Under the pieces are notes generated by a model, which saw only the letters and a program-made list of their open reading frames with translations, was not told the DNA's origin and searched no databases. Below are positions 22,530-34,975 of a stretch of DNA of 64,000 bases, in pieces (position 1 is the first letter of the stretch; the number at the start of each line of letters is the position of its first letter). Made by a program: the position numbers and the translations under genes. The DNA is from Apoda limacodes. Taxonomy: Eukaryota > Arthropoda > Insecta > Lepidoptera > Limacodidae. The stretch lies in contig OX291547.1 of the NCBI GenBank assembly GCA_946406115.1, positions 14,699,001-14,763,000 on the forward strand, read 5' to 3'.

Positions 22530-24300
22530 CCTATTTTGGATGACAGTTGTAAAACGACGAAGGCCTATATCTCCGTAACTATAGATCTTAGACTAGCAGT
22601 TTCCTTATCGAAATGATACATCTCATCAAGATCTTTATTTCTTATGACAGCTGTCAAACTAGAAAGAGCTATATCTTTGTAACTGTTTATCTTAGACCAA
22701 CAGTTTTTTTTGCAGAAATTATAGATCTCAACAAGATCTTTATTTCGGATGAGAGCTGTTAATTTAGAAAGAGATATATCCGTAACTATTGATCTTAGAC
22801 TAGCAGTTTTCTTACATGAAATGATAGATGCAAAAAAGTCGGATGTCGAAATAAATCAGTCAAGGACTCGCGCATCATGGGTTTCGTAGCACCATTTACG
22901 TACTTTACGAACACAGACAAAAATAAAAAGTGCGGCGGTTACCCACCCAATGTATGACCAATACCAACGTTGCTTAATTTTAAACATTGTTTTCAACAAA
23001 CAAATGTGTTACGGTGCGGTTTTAAAAGTACTGTCCTGGAGAGACATCGGAACTTGTTTTCTAATAATTTTTAGGGACTTGTATCCCTCCTGTCATATTC
23101 ATATTATTACCGACTTCAATGTATTGTCATAAAAACATTAATTTGACAATATATTTTATTTTGATTTTGACAATATAGGTTCCACTATAGTTGTAAAGAT
23201 GGGTTTTTCCCGTTGGTCCGTAGCTAATATGTCCAACTGGTTTTTTTCCCCGTGGACCAACTAAATAGTTGAACTTTAGAAAATCGAAAGTTACATGGCC
23301 CTTCGTACAACTACATATATCAAAGCTTTTAAACCAAGTTTGAAAAGAGTTTCTCAAATTATATATAAAAGGTTTTCTTTTTTAAAACAACTTTGAGTCG
23401 GATAAACGCAATGAAGGTTTCATACTGAACAAAATATCATCCCTCTTTAACCCGTCGGACAAGCACACTGAGTGTTTAATATGGAGTATATATACCGAAG
23501 CTTTTTAACAAAGTTCAATTGCCGGTTTTGCACTAAAACTCTTAAAGCTTTACTCCAGCTTTAAAACGACTACTTTTATCTCCAAAACTATTGCCTATTG
23601 TAAATCAGTTGTTTCTGTACAGAAGTGATGTCATCAAGATCTTCATTTTAGATTACAGCTGTCAATCTAGAAAGAACTATATCTCCGTCCCTATTGGTTG
23701 TTGACTAGTAGTTTCTTTACACAAGTGATAGATCTCAAAATCTTCGTTTCGAATGACACTTGTCAAACTAAAAAGGACTATATCACCATAACTATTGATT
23801 GTAGACCAGAAGTTTCTTTACAAAAGTGATAGAACTCAAGATCTTTCTTTGGATGACAGCTGTCAAAATAGAAAGAGCTATATCTCCGTTACTATTGATG
23901 GTAGAGAAGTAGTTTTGGTACAGAAGTGATATATGTCAAGATCTTTATTTTGGATGACAGCTGTCAAATTAGAAAGGGCTATATCTTCATAACTATTGAT
24001 CATAGACTAGTAGCATCTTACCAGTAAAGATAGATCTCAAGATCTTTGTAATGGATGACATTTAAATTAGAAAGGGCTATATCTCTGAAACTTTACAAAA
24101 AAATGACTCTTCCAGACATTCAAATGTGACATTGTAGATAGCCTATATAGATAGATATAAATAGCTCTTTCTAGCTAGACAGCTGTCATTCAAAATAAAG
24201 ATATTAATATGATCTATAATTTAGCCTACGATCAATAGTTACGGAGATATAGCCCTTTCTAGTTTGACAGCTGTCATCTGAATTCTGTCACTTCTGTAAA
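22530..24300. repeat. tandem array of a diverged ~104-130-bp unit (GACAGCTGTCAAACTAGAAA)
   Basis: Units carry 'atgacagctgtcaaactag', then 'agggctatatctccgtaac', 'gatcgtagactagtagttt' and 'cagaagtgatagatctca'. Copies are diverged and interrupted between about 22,840 and 23,560 by family-G and unrelated sequence. From about 24,150 the units run in the opposite orientation, ending in the complement of the same words. The same unit forms the array at 41.35-42.04 kb. Each unit contains the palindrome gacagctgtc. Confidence 0.75.
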
Positions 24301-24639
24301 CTACTTTACTATTTCCATTTCTTTATTTTCTCGTTGACAGCTCCTGTGATTACTTGAACTAGCGTCTTTTTAAAATTATGTATACATTATTTAATAAAAA
24401 TATGACGCTTACGCACGTACAAGGACATAGCAGAGTCGAAGAAATTGAAAGGGATGGAGCTATCGATAAACGTAACACGATAACAGACCCGATATTTTTT
24501 TACAAAATGTAAGAAACTAAACTAATTGCCGGATAATTTTGTACAAATTTATTTACTAATATTACATTTCATTACAAGATGTTATTATATTATGTTCATT
24601 CTTTATTTATTTTAATCAAAATCTGATGAATCGTCACTG

Positions 24640-25430
24640 TCACTCGATGAGCTCTCTCTAACATTTATTATAAGTAACTGTACTTCTATATTATCGAATG
24701 CCTCATGAATTTCCGCTATAATATTTTGGGTTCTTCTCAATTTTTTTTTCTTGTTTGCCGTAAAAGAGGAATGGGCATTGTTTCGAGCGGCGTGTCCTTT
24801 GATTTGTGCCCATATTAGTTCTATAGCATTGTACTGGCAATGATATGGCGGAAGTCGAAGAACCCAATTACCACATTCGGCAGCTATTTCGTCGGTAATA
24901 TATCTTATAGGGAGGCTTTTTTTTCGATTTTAAAATATCCACTAAATGTACTTTTAATAAAGTATTATCCACATTTTCGCCATGACGTTGGAGCCACGCA
25001 ATTATCTCTTGTTTTTTATTGGCCTGCGTCGGCATTTTATCAATTTGTCTGGAGTGATATGTAGCGTGTCCATAATAATTATCGACGGTTCTTCCAGAGA
25101 TTGCACCATTTCTTTAAACCATCCTTCGTAAATCTCCACGTTCATTTCTTTGTGGTAGTTCACTGTGTTCTTGGCTTTAAAGGCCAGTAAAGCATCTGAC
25201 ACGAATCCTTTCGTAGACCCTGCATAGCATATGATAAGGCGTTCACCTTTTCCCATTGGCACTGAACTAGTAGATGCGGTGGTGTCCAGTTCTTAGATAC
25301 TGTGTGGTTTGCATTTCACAAAGTCTCGTCAGTGAAAATAACATTTGACCAATCTGATATCTTATTGGCTTCGCTCAAAAATTTGCAGCGAACTATATAG
25401 CAACGTCGTGACGCTCCATCAATATTTTAA
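24640..25430 (-). pseudogene. DDE transposase remnant (DDE_3 / Tc1-IS630-like)
   Basis: On the minus strand the order is PMGKGERLIICYAGSTKGFV and SDALLAFKAKN, then a catalytic-Asp-like IIIMDTLHIT (about 25,060-25,090). Further on comes LRLPPYHCQYNAIELIWAQI (24,780-24,870), where the Glu fits the third acidic residue. It ends with an acidic Ser/Asp tail (SSSSDSDDSSDFD) and a stop near 24,616. Frameshifts and stops interrupt it, for example near 24,900-25,000 and before 25,262. It resembles insect DDE_3 transposases and is clearly inactive. Confidence 0.7.
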
Positions 25431-25499
25431 GTTAGTCCGATTATTTATAAGTTGTAGTACCATGGGAAAAATGAAAAGGACTTGACACACTGGTGTGGC

Positions 25500-25625
25500 C
25501 ACACGATTGCATGTAGTATTTTTGTTCATGATTGTACTATAAAACATTTGAACATTTTTGTAAACAGTACCACCAGTAGAACTAAATAGACCAGGAAAAA
25601 AAATCGGTGGTACAACCAGTACTGC
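25500..25625. repeat. 'GTAGTGCC/GGTACTGCC' hairpin-repeat copy
   Basis: 'attgtactataaaacatttg' and 'gtaaacagtaccaccagtag' with the inverted 'ggtggtacaaccagtactgc' match the hairpin family seen at 22.1 kb. Confidence 0.4.
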
Positions 25626-25831
25626 CCCAAGTCGCACAACAACAAAAACCCACCGAAAATCAATCTCATGGTTCGGTTGGACTACGAGGCAATATTATTC
25701 CCCAGGGTTGAAGGGTAATATTTTAAAGCAAGCAAATAAGCAGTAAATATACAGATACAACATTTATTAGGTAACATGGATACATTTTTCACTTTTTCTT
25801 AAGCTTTTCGAAGATTTACACACCGGAACGT

Positions 25832-26837
25832 CTAGCAAAGCTTCATCACCATCACCGGAAACCCTGGAACAGGTCCACCTCCAGCAGCGGGTGCACCACG
25901 TTCCTTGCTTCCAGAACAACCTGCGTTAAAAATCAGGTGTCAGTACTTTAATTTTCTGACCTGTTTGGCACCTATCTGTTGACCCAGCGATATTGGGCAA
26001 GCCACCGCTCTTTGTCAACGGGTTTCGGCCAGGTCTAACATTCACATGAGTTTCGAAACAGTCTGCTTTACAGGATGCATCCCAAACACAGGGTGGCGGT
26101 GGCTTCCAGTGAACACAGCCTGGTCTAGTACAAGGCTCTTCTTTACTTGTAGTTTTAGTTAAACCCCGGCTACTTTTGTCTTTCGATTTTGATTTAGACT
26201 CTTCAGTCTCGAAACGCTGAAGAATGTTATTTATAGTTTGTTCGTCAATAACATACGACGAAGACTCATCGACTTTAGGTCCAAATGTGAAGACAAAAGG
26301 AGATTTTGAAGTTGATTTAGACGCAGTTTGCTTCTTTACAGAGGAACAAACGCATGAGTCACGTTTATCAGCATTATTAACATAATTTTTCGTAGGAACA
26401 TTAATTATTTGATTTGTACACTTACAGCATTTTCCGGACTTGTCTGCCGAAACGTCTGGAACTATACCAGTCAGTTCACAAACTATAAATCGCTTGCATC
26501 CACCACCTGAAGCAGCCTTAGCAGGTCCAGGAGATCCACCACTCTTTTGAGCTTGCATATGTTTTGCCAGAGGTGCAGGATCTGCAAGACCCCGAGCCCG
26601 TGCCAGTTGACTTGGCGCACATAAAGGATCCGGTAACAAAAGGCAAGGTGGCTCTCCACAGCATCCAGTTCGTCGACAATCGTGTTGCAGGCCGTTACGT
26701 TTAATACAGTGACAGCTGTAATACATTACTCCGCCACGCAGCTCACGACTCTTCGTTCTTTTTAGCTGTTTGTCTGTATGTTTTTTTTCTACGCCACCCT
26801 CCTCTGCTCTAGAAGTTCCAAAAGGTGTATTTCTTTG
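25832..26837 (-). CDS. Cys-containing protein of the 'RNGLQHDC' family, about 300 aa (exon limits uncertain)
   Basis: A long minus-strand frame contains KSRELRGG, then CIKRNGLQHDCRRTGCCGEP, a Cys-poor Lys/Ser-rich middle with an amphipathic stretch (VIDEQTINNILQRFETEES), and a C-terminal part with CTRPGCVHWKPPPPCVWD. The frame stays open upstream of its first Met to an acceptor-like cctcag (exon edge about 26,837), so the start probably lies in an unseen upstream exon; an internal Met is at 26,724-26,726. Downstream it either stops at 25,926-25,928 or splices from ACAG|GTCAGA into gcag|GTTGTTC, reading CSGSKERGAPAAGGGPVPG and ending MKLC at 25,832. That intron would be only 40 bp. AATAAA lies at plus-strand 25,763-25,768. 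It is related to the gene at 35.4-35.8 kb. Function is unknown. Confidence 0.6.
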
Positions 26838-26971
26838 CTGAGGACAATGAGAAATTTTATTAAATTAAATTCCATAAGCGGCACCTTTCAAGCCTTATCC
26901 GCTCGTACCGTAAAGGTCATCAAGAAGTTGGATTTTACCTAGAACTAGAGTGGCCAGACGAAGATCTGTCG

Positions 26972-27211
26972 CTACCACTGCGACACGAGATCAAAGTCGC
27001 TGAAGCGTGTAACGTAGGTCTTGCCAGGAGGTGGGAGACGGACGCATGGTGGACAGCACGGCGGACAGGGCTTCGGACAGCAGGGCCCTGACCGACATAG
27101 GTAACGGATCGAGCCCTGCTGGAAGAACTGGCAATCCTGAAGCCCATTGCGCTTGAAAGCAGACCGCGGTAAGCACTGCAGCTGTACATAAATAATAGAC
27201 GATTTTATCAT
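26972..27211 (-). CDS. Cys/Pro-rich small protein, 'RNGLQ' family
   Basis: The minus frame reads SAFKRNGLQDCQFFQQGS, then CRSGPCCPKPCPPCCPPC and ends FSDFDLVSQW. The KRNGLQ.DC core matches the genes at 25.8-26.8 and 35.4-35.8 kb, which selects this frame among three open ones. Translation could start at an internal ATG (27,209-27,211, poor context). More likely an upstream exon splices in at tttatgtacag|CTGCAG (exon edge 27,181). It has a dense Cys-Pro segment of the cluster type. It lies just upstream of, and in the same direction as, the 25.8-kb gene. Confidence 0.5.
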   Translation of the reverse strand: MIKSSIIYVQLQCLPRSAFKRNGLQDCQFFQQGSIRYLCRSGPCCPKPCPPCCPPCVRLPPPGKTYVTRFSDFDLVSQW

Positions 27212-27229
27212 TCATTTCAACAAACAATT

Positions 27230-28120
27230 TTCAGAAACTATTATTACTGGATAATGGCAGGTACATTATCAGTTGACGCATAAAAAACGCTTAAGTTTTA
27301 CCAGCCTTAAACTAAGGTGAAACGCTCTATTTGCCCTATCGCTATATCAATAAAAATAAAATGCTAATCGTTGGTAAGCGCTTATATTGTGATCAGATGG
27401 ACCGAATTCCCTTATTTTTTTCCAGAGTACGACATAATAAGATACTTAGAGAAATAAAAAATAGAAACTTAGTGGTCATGTTACTAAATTTTATATTTCC
27501 AAAATGTCTCATTCACAATAAAATTTATTGGCTTAGCGCCGAAAAAGATAATCACAAAATATGGTTCTAATAGGTACGTATGTGTTCTAGTTATGTATTA
27601 ATATATATATTTTTATAAACACTCTGATCATTGGCAAACTTGAATAGACGTCTTCTGTCTTAGGCAACTTAACAGTCCTGAATGACTGACGGATCAACAC
27701 AGCCTAAACCGCTGATCGTAGAGACCTGAAACTTGGTAGGTGTGTTCTTTGTATGTATACGTAGGCATTCGATAAGAAAGGATTTTTTGAAATTCTAACC
27801 CTAAGGAGGTGAAAAAGGGGGGCAAAGTTTGTATGGGACAACGTGATTCCTTGGTCCCAATCTACGTCAAATTGAGTATAAACCTTTTTTAACAGAATTG
27901 ATTTAAGACGTGTTTCGTATTTTGTTGAAATTCATCCCTTAACGGGGTTAAAAAGGGGTAGAAAGTTATTTTGGCTGCGATTTGCTTCGAAGTTGATATT
28001 AATACTCCTTAGTGCTTTTGATTTAAATAACATTTTATTTTGACACATTGAAAACTTGATAGACTGGGTACCAAATGTTTTTTTATACGGCAAAAAAGGG
28101 AATTGTAGGCACTTTACTCC
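27230..28120. other. intergenic, repeat-derived
   Basis: No supported gene was found. The stretch 27,720-28,000 ('gtagagacctgaaacttgg ... ccctaaggaggtgaaaaagg') looks like a common interspersed repeat. Confidence 0.4.
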
Positions 28121-28129
28121 AGTATCCTA

Positions 28130-28490
28130 ATACTAATCCCATAAATATATTAAAAAGTGTGAGTGTGTATGTTTGTTACTTCTTCATGCTTCAACCACTG
28201 GACGGATCGGGATGAAACTTGGCGTACATATAGGTTAGGTCCTGGAATAGCATATAGGTTATTTTTTATCCCGAAATTCCCGCGATAATAACTATAACCG
28301 AGCTTAAACGAACTACAGCTATAGCTACAGCTTGACATAGAAAACTTCATTAGTGTAATTAAGGAGTAAAACACAGTCGTCAATAACCGAATTTAGGGCG
28401 GGCTAATTAAGGAGTAAATCACAGTATTAATAGTGTGATTAACTAAAGGAGTCCCAGGCCGATAACCGAATTTAGGGCGGGCGGAGCCAC
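28130..28490 (-). repeat. repeat family R, long minus-strand copy
   Basis: Read on the minus strand it begins 'ggctccgcccgccctaaatt' and ends near 'attagtattagg'. It contains an internal duplication of the 'ggcccgccctaaat..gg' head (around 28,395 and 28,475). Confidence 0.55.
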
Positions 28491-29019
28491 TGGCAAAGCC
28501 AAGTCATTCATATGGTGAAACTCCAGAGGCGTAGAGCTACTGCTGCTCTTGATTCTGATAGCTCTACAGAACAGTCAAACATGACTTATCCAGCTACATA
28601 AAGGAGTGAAACGGTGAAAATGAAAAGGATGTCATGTCCTCAAAACTGTTTACAATCGCACTGGTGTCTTTAAGTCGTGTAACTGGAAAGGACAAGGCAT
28701 AAGGTAATGTTTATAGTCAATAAATTTCACGCCTACAATTTTTTGACGATGATATTGTAGTGCAGTTGGGTAAAAATCATTTCGAAAAGGAAGCCGATAG
28801 GAGGATCCATTTCGGTTGGGCAGGATTTAGAAAGCTTCGTCACGTCTTTACGTCGTCCATACTGCAGTCCTCTTACCTGCTCTTTCTGGGACAAGTAATC
28901 CATACTAATATTATAAATGAGAAATTAGCTGTTTTTTTTCTGACATAGGCTACTTGAAATCTTCAAGTGTGAGTCGGTTTTTTTTCCAAAATTGAGGAGT
29001 TGCCATTGAAATCCTACAC

Positions 29020-29470
29020 AGATAACTGAATTTAGGGCGGGTGGAACCGCGAGCAAATGCTAGTAAATAATTAGTAAAGCGATGGCGTGTCAAAACTACC
29101 TAAAATCATCAAATACTGAGGAACTACCTCTGTACTCGAGAAAGGTTGGCCGAACAGTTGACTGTTAATGTTGGTTAAATAATTGAAACACCAATATAGT
29201 CATGTAAACTACAAAATCCAACGGCTCCATGGCATGCGCGCTTAATACTGCAGGGATTGGCCGTGTTAAGGCACACACCGTACACGCGGACCGTCCACAT
29301 ACTTTCGTATTGCATTGGATTTCGTGCTGCAAATAATCTGTACGCACCTTTAGCCGATCCTTCAGTGGCGACCGTACAAAATCACTACTTAAGCAATGGG
29401 GCGCCAACTCGACTTAAGCAGTAAAAAATGCGCCCGATCCGAAAATGTACATTTTAAATGATTAAATTAT
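29020..29470. repeat. dispersed repeat, copy 1 of a pair
   Basis: 'gaggaactacctctgtactc', 'gagaaaggttggccgaacag' and 'ttgactgtt' followed by 'catggcatgcgcgctt' recur with few changes about 1.15 kb downstream at 30,130-30,670. A segmental or transposon duplication is likely. Confidence 0.6.
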
Positions 29471-30129
29471 CCCGAAAATATGCCATAAGTCGTCCATACT
29501 GCCTAGTATTATATAATCTGTAATATTGCAGTGCTCTTACCTGCTCTTTCTGGGACAAATAGTCCATACTAATATCATAAATGCGAAAGTATCTCTGTCT
29601 GTCTGTCTATTTTTCTGACATAGGCTACTTGAAAACGTCAAGAGTGAGTAGGTTTTTGTAAAGTAATAATTTTTGGCGCGGGGTAGATTTTGGTGCGAGG
29701 GAATGAAACTATGGAAAATATGTACACAACTTATAATGTGACAACAGTACAGTAGACTAATTTAACACCACAGAGGAGAGATGATGCCTTGTGCGTGAAT
29801 CGCGTAGAACTGCCGCCCTTTGGTCCAGGGCCTCTTTCTGACAACATCTGCACAAGATATCTTTCCTCTCACCCCGCACGTTCCCCGCTTGCACATGTAG
29901 GCTTAAGACACTTTCTAATGGAATGTACAAGCAAAAAACGTGCCCTTACTTTGTATTTAACGATGCAATACATTTTACTTATTAATACGTATTATTAATA
30001 TTTACGAACCTACAGAACATGAGACAAAATTATTTATACAATACAAACCTTATAACTACTATCAATTGTTTATGCCTACTTATATATTATGTTACGCCGT
30101 TGTGAAGGTGTGCTCCGTAACAGTTTTTT

Positions 30130-30670
30130 TCTATAATCCTTATAGACGATGCCGTTGAAATCCTACACCGATAACCGAATTTCTGGCGAGTGGAACCGCG
30201 GGAAAAATCAAGTAGATAATAATGTAAAGATAATATATAAAGCGCTGGCGTGTCAATACGAACTAAAATTATCAAATACTGAGGAACTACCTCTTTACTC
30301 GAGAAAGGTTGGACGAACAGTTGACTGTTCAGGTGGGTTAAATAATTGAAACACTAATATTCATGTACACTTCAAAATCGAACGGCTGCATGGCGTGCGC
30401 GCTGAACACTGCCGGGAATGCCCGTTGTTGAGGTGTCCATAAACGTTCATGTTGCATTGCATGTTGTGCTGCAAATATTCTGTACAAAATCGCTTCTGAA
30501 GCAATGGCGCGCCAACACGACAACATCAAAACACTCACGAACTGCCTCCCTACATGTGAAAGGTTGAACGAACGACTGTTGGAAGATGGTGTAGTGTAGT
30601 AGCAGTAAAAAATGAGGACGATCCGAATAGGTACATTTTTAAATGATTAAATGAAAATATGCCAACCCAT
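30130..30670. repeat. dispersed repeat, copy 2 of a pair
   Basis: It matches the copy at 29,020-29,470 in the same orientation, including 'gaggaactacctctttactc' and 'catggcgtgcgcgctgaac'. It begins within a family-R-like segment (ataaccgaatttctggcgag). Confidence 0.6.
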
Positions 30671-31160
30671 GCCCGGTTATGGGGCAACTAACAGAGTAAC
30701 TAAAGTGGTGCAAGGGAAAACAACTGGACTTAGAATATTTTTACGTTTTTTTCTTTGTTTTGGTTACGGTTAGGGTGTACAAATGGAGGCGCTGAAAAAT
30801 AGCAAGTTAACTATTTTTTTCCTAATTTTGTATGGAAATTTGTGGTGTCCCCAAAACCATATATTTTGATGATAGAAATCAATAGAGTAATAGAGTATAG
30901 TTTTTGATTATGCAAATCGGCAGAGTGCATTGTTGTTTTATCATATCGATGGTACATTGTCGTCAGCACTGTTCGTTTGTAGCACTTTTCTTTGTGATCG
31001 CTCCACGGACCGCTGGATGGTTAAAAATATTTTTCTAAAGGGAGTGTGGCCCTATGATGGACCATTTTTTTTTTAAAGAACATATCGGCAGAAGCAACGT
31101 TAACTTGGGCGAGTTTACCTAACACCTGGCCGCGTGAAGTCCATTCAATGTAGTGTGCAA

Positions 31161-31502
31161 AAAAAATACACTATAAAAATTTTGTTTTTGTTTTTTCGAA
31201 AAATATTTCGATGGTTGTTTTTAGTGACCTTGTTATTTATATTAAATAAAAGCTTTAATCCGCGACTTTGTTTTCATAGAATTTATAAAAAAAAAATATT
31301 TAAACAAAAAGATAATATTATGTAAAGATTAAAAAAATACACTATAAAAATTTTGTTTTTGTTTTTTCGAAAAATATTTCGATGGTTGTTTTTAGTGACC
31401 TTGTCATTTATATTAAATAAAAGCTTTAATCCGCGACTTTGTTTTCATAGAATTTATAAAAAAAAAATATTTAAACAAAAAGATAATATTATGTAAAGAT
31501 TA
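31161..31502 (+). repeat. 171-bp direct tandem duplication
   Basis: Two adjacent units, each starting around 'aaaaaatacactataaaaat' and ending 'aatattatgtaaagatta', have a period of 171 bp. They differ at one position that I noticed (ttgttattta versus ttgtcattta). The near-identity indicates a recent duplication or recent expansion. Confidence 0.85.
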
Positions 31503-31799
31503 GCACGTAAGTAGATTAGGAAATAAAATCATAAGCAGAATTGCAAGGCCTGCCTGCAACCTTCACTATTGTATCACAAACAAAAATATGCACGTAGTGA
31601 GAGGAAAACACGCACGAATATCTATGTATTTAAGCTACAATTAATTTATTATTTCGTCCTTAAACTCCCAGTTAAGAAAAGCGGTTACGTCGGAAGACGA
31701 CCAATCTATCGTTAACAGTGAGACCGTGAAAAAGATGCAATTTTTACCTACACTACAGCAAGGAGTCGAGCAGAAAACCAGCAAATGTGAAAACCGGTA

Positions 31800-32035
31800 G
31801 CAATGAAGAAAACCTAGCAGCAATATCATTAACAGCTAGGATACTGGAATTCCGGGCAAACCAGTTTAAGGTCTGGTTTATCAGTGCGGAGGCAGCATTA
31901 ATCCTGTAGAAGCTGAGCGACAAACAGCAGTTCCAAATTCCCATAGCCAAGCTGGGAAAAGATGCCATACAGCAAGTGACAGTCATCCTCATCAGACCGC
32001 CTAAGACCAAGAAATACGACACAATGACAAAATAA
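31800..32035 (+). pseudogene. Ty3/Gypsy-type gag remnant
   Basis: The plus strand reads NLAAISLTARILEF, then FKVWFISAEAALIL, a stop, and AKLGKDAIQQVTVILIRPPK followed by KYDT. This is the typical insect Gypsy-like gag segment around a 'PKVWF' box. It is broken by a stop. Confidence 0.65.
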
Positions 32036-32799
32036 TAGACTATTGTCAGTAGGTAGTATTTCATAAAACTACCTCGGTAGTAAAGCATTACGAACCTTCC
32101 AATCTTCTCCTCTTATATTTTGTTCCTTTACTACACACATTGTAACTAGTACAATCAAGGTTTTATTGGAGTTGCTTGAGTGTGTCATGCTCTCTCAAAG
32201 TGTCTCTGCGGTGGTGGCGTGTGTGTTGGGTCGTTACGTTTCCTAAAACTAGTTGAGCGAAGCGATGGCTGATTCATGTGTCATACTCGTGAACGGGTGC
32301 CGCCTGTGGAGGCTGGTCTGCTCTTGCAAACTTCTTTGTATTCTTAGTATTTAGTCTTACTTTTTTGTTTTGTTAATTAATACTGTAAGACATTGATTAT
32401 TCCTTAGTGATGAATACATAAACTGTCTTTTGTTTATATAAGATACTTTATGTTGTGCTTGTGCTTTATATTTCATGTTTTTTTATGTTTGTAATGGAAA
32501 GTGTCCTTTTATGATAGGGAGGACATTTTCCAATATTTTAATTGGACGCTGTAAGAGAAAGGGAGAAAAGAAATGCCCTTGCTGAGTTTCTTGCCGGTTC
32601 TTCTCAGTACAAGCTCTCCCGCCCTGTAGACTTACGAACCGATGGCGTAGTGACATTCATAAGTGCTCAATTATTGTAGCCTAAACTGAATAAATTAAAT
32701 TGAATTTGAATTTGAATTTGAATTATAATTTTAGTAGTCAACTTAGCAAATCCGAAGCTCATTGATCAAGAAACTAGCTAACAGGTAGCAGCTAATATT

Positions 32800-33095
32800 G
32801 TAAAATGGAATGGATCTTCAACAAGTACGGTATCCGGGGACCATCCCTATTTTGATTTACTTAGTTCGTTACCCTGATATAACCAAACCGGTATGCTTTA
32901 AGGAACCGTCGCGTAATTCGGTAGTACATCACATAGTAACCGACACGGTGCACCAGTTTTTGCGAAAGCCAGAGCCAGGCCACTCCTACACACATAAAGC
33001 AGTAAAAAAGGATTTCCAATTAGAATATGTAGACCTAGAGCACAGACATGAATACAGGGAAATGGACCGAAACAAGTATTCCGTGCCAAAAAAGT
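32800..33095 (+). pseudogene. Ty3/Gypsy-type pol remnant (region before reverse transcriptase)
   Basis: The plus frame contains YPDITKPVCFKEPSRNSVVH and HIVTDT. A frameshift after HIVTDT separates an alternative continuation (APVFAKARARP) before KAVKKDFQ. This is the linker preceding RT in Gypsy-like pol. It probably belongs to the same element as the gag fragment at 31.8-32.0 kb. Confidence 0.6.
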
Positions 33096-33429
33096 AAAGT
33101 ATACATGCATAATAGATTTATTATGGACTACTAACTAGGAAAGTTTCCACCGTTTTATAGGTGGAAACACATACATACTGACATAGTACGCCCGCTACCC
33201 ACTTCTTAGGATGAATATAGATACCTGCCCACAAAAGTTGATAGAGCAACGGGGTAGCTAGAAGCGATTCCAATGAAGGACATCAAGGCCTGTACTCTAC
33301 CGATTTGCATCATTAAAACAGTAGGTTGTAGGACAGCCCACAGGTAGCACACCCCCTTTTGAAAAAAAAAATTAACCCCCCCCCCCCCCACACCGGGTCG
33401 CAAGCTAGAAATTCAACTTAATTTAAGAA

Positions 33430-34145
33430 ATTTAGCTTAATTTTATAGCGGCTTTAAATGTTATCAGCGATTTTATCCACCTTCGGTCACATGAAGCTAA
33501 TTTTCGCTGGTGGAAAATATCGCTACGCGTGACTGAGGTTTCAGTCAATCAAAAATAGCGAAACGATAAATAGCTACATGTAACAGGACATTTGCTTAAA
33601 TTAACGTGAGCAGTCAAAAACCATTCCTGGCTAGTTCTTTTTTTTATACCAATAAAGTGGCAAACAAGCTGAAGCCTCAACTGAAGTCAAGTCTTAGTCA
33701 CACGTAGCGATATATAGCTACTATTTTCAGCTTGCGATTACTAGCAGCTATAAATCGCCGCTACCGTGTGACCGTCTACGCCTACTGTAGACTACATGCT
33801 GTTTATAGCAGCTAAAAATCTTGTCAATTGGTGCGGTGTACTCAAAATATTTGCGCTTAAAAATTTAATATGTTTGGTTTTTGACTACCTGCCGAATTTA
33901 AGCAACTGTCCTGTCACACATAGCTTTTTTCGTTAAACTTTTTATCGCAAGCTAAAAAACTAAAATGCTTAATTAAAATAGCGGCTCTAAGTTTGATCAG
34001 CGATTTTTAGGTCGTGCACGGTTACATGATGCTAATTTTCGCTGGCGGAAAATAGCAGCTATATATTGCTACGTGTAACTAAGGTTTCACATGATGCTAA
34101 TTATCGCGGGCGGAAACTAGCAGCTATATATCGCTACTGACTGAG
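33430..34145. repeat. repeat cluster with direct and inverted copies ('TAGCAGCTATATATCGCTAC')
   Basis: 'gctaattttcgctggtgg' and 'gctaattttcgctggcgg' recur at 33,495, 34,030 and 34,095, with inverted forms such as 'gtagcgatatatagctac' near 33,705. It is probably one or more nested MITEs. Confidence 0.5.
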
Positions 34146-34149
34146 CCTT

Positions 34150-34375
34150 AAGAGAAATTAGAAATCAGTGACTGAGTGAGACTTAGTGTTATAACACTAA
34201 GGTGGCAAACAAGCTTACGGTTGGCAAATAAGCGGTCACCGTAGGCTATGGACACTTGCATTGTAACACCTGGGGTGTTACTTGCGCGTTGCCGACCCTT
34301 GAAAAATCTAATTACATCTTTCTTTAAGAACCCCATATTCCTTAAAGAAAATCTTGGCAGGGAGCTCATGTCTTT
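34150..34375 (-). repeat. 3' end of lepidopteran non-LTR element, minus copy
   Basis: On the minus strand it reads ELPAKI with a frameshifted FFK..., then GRQRASNTPGV and the 3' UTR word 'gcttgtttgccacctta'. It is the same family as the copies at 38.5-39.1, 42.7, 49.2 and 51.7 kb. Confidence 0.6.
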
Positions 34376-34504
34376 TTACTCTTTGGTTAGTGTTGTGATA
34401 GTTTGTAAACATATTTTATTGTCTTGCGACCAAATGGCGGATCCGCTGGTTAAAGAAACTTGGGAAGTTCTAAAGTAATTACGCGTTTGGTCATTTATAG
34501 AAAA

Positions 34505-34680
34505 CTAGCTTTTGCCAGCGGCTCCGGCCGCCCTTAATTTGTTTATCAGCCTGGGATTCTTAAGTCAACTACTCGACTTTACTCTGTATATAGCAAGCTA
34601 TAGTTCGTTTAAGCTCGGTTATAATTATTTCCGTGGGAAATTTTGAATTTTTCAGGATAAATATTATATGAAAACTCTGC
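34505..34680 (+). repeat. repeat family R, partial plus copy
   Basis: 'ttgccagcggctccggccg', 'cttaatttgtttatcagcct' and 'taagctcggttataattatt' match the copy at 1.55 kb. Confidence 0.55.
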
Positions 34681-34975
34681 CCGGCAAATCACCTTAATGA
34701 GTTGTGTTTGCACGCTTTGTGTTCATAAACTTCCGTTTGTACGTTTATACCAATAGGTAAATACGCACGCAGTTCTATGCAGTGTAATAGCTAAGTAATT
34801 CACGTGAATTTCATGTACTTATTGCTCTCATGTATGAATATTAAGCCTCATAGATATGCTACTCTGGGTTCTATTTGCTTCTAAGTACGGGGCTTTATAA
34901 AGATGTCCTACCTATAATTCTATATGAAAATATGCAAATACAATAAAGAATGAAGATATTGTGATACACATGTAT

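Noticed and set aside
22530..24300. CRISPR-like array
   Set aside because: Units are about 104-130 bp, diverged throughout, with no repeat/spacer alternation, and the DNA is eukaryotic.
25926..26726. Reading the 26-kb gene as a simple single-exon 266-aa protein
   Set aside because: The frame is open and homologous (KSREL.GG) upstream of that Met, and a plausible spliced C-terminus exists, so the single-exon reading is probably incomplete.
31641..32088. 111-codon hydrophobic minus-strand frame resembling a membrane protein
   Set aside because: It is antisense to a recognisable Gypsy-type gag fragment on the plus strand.
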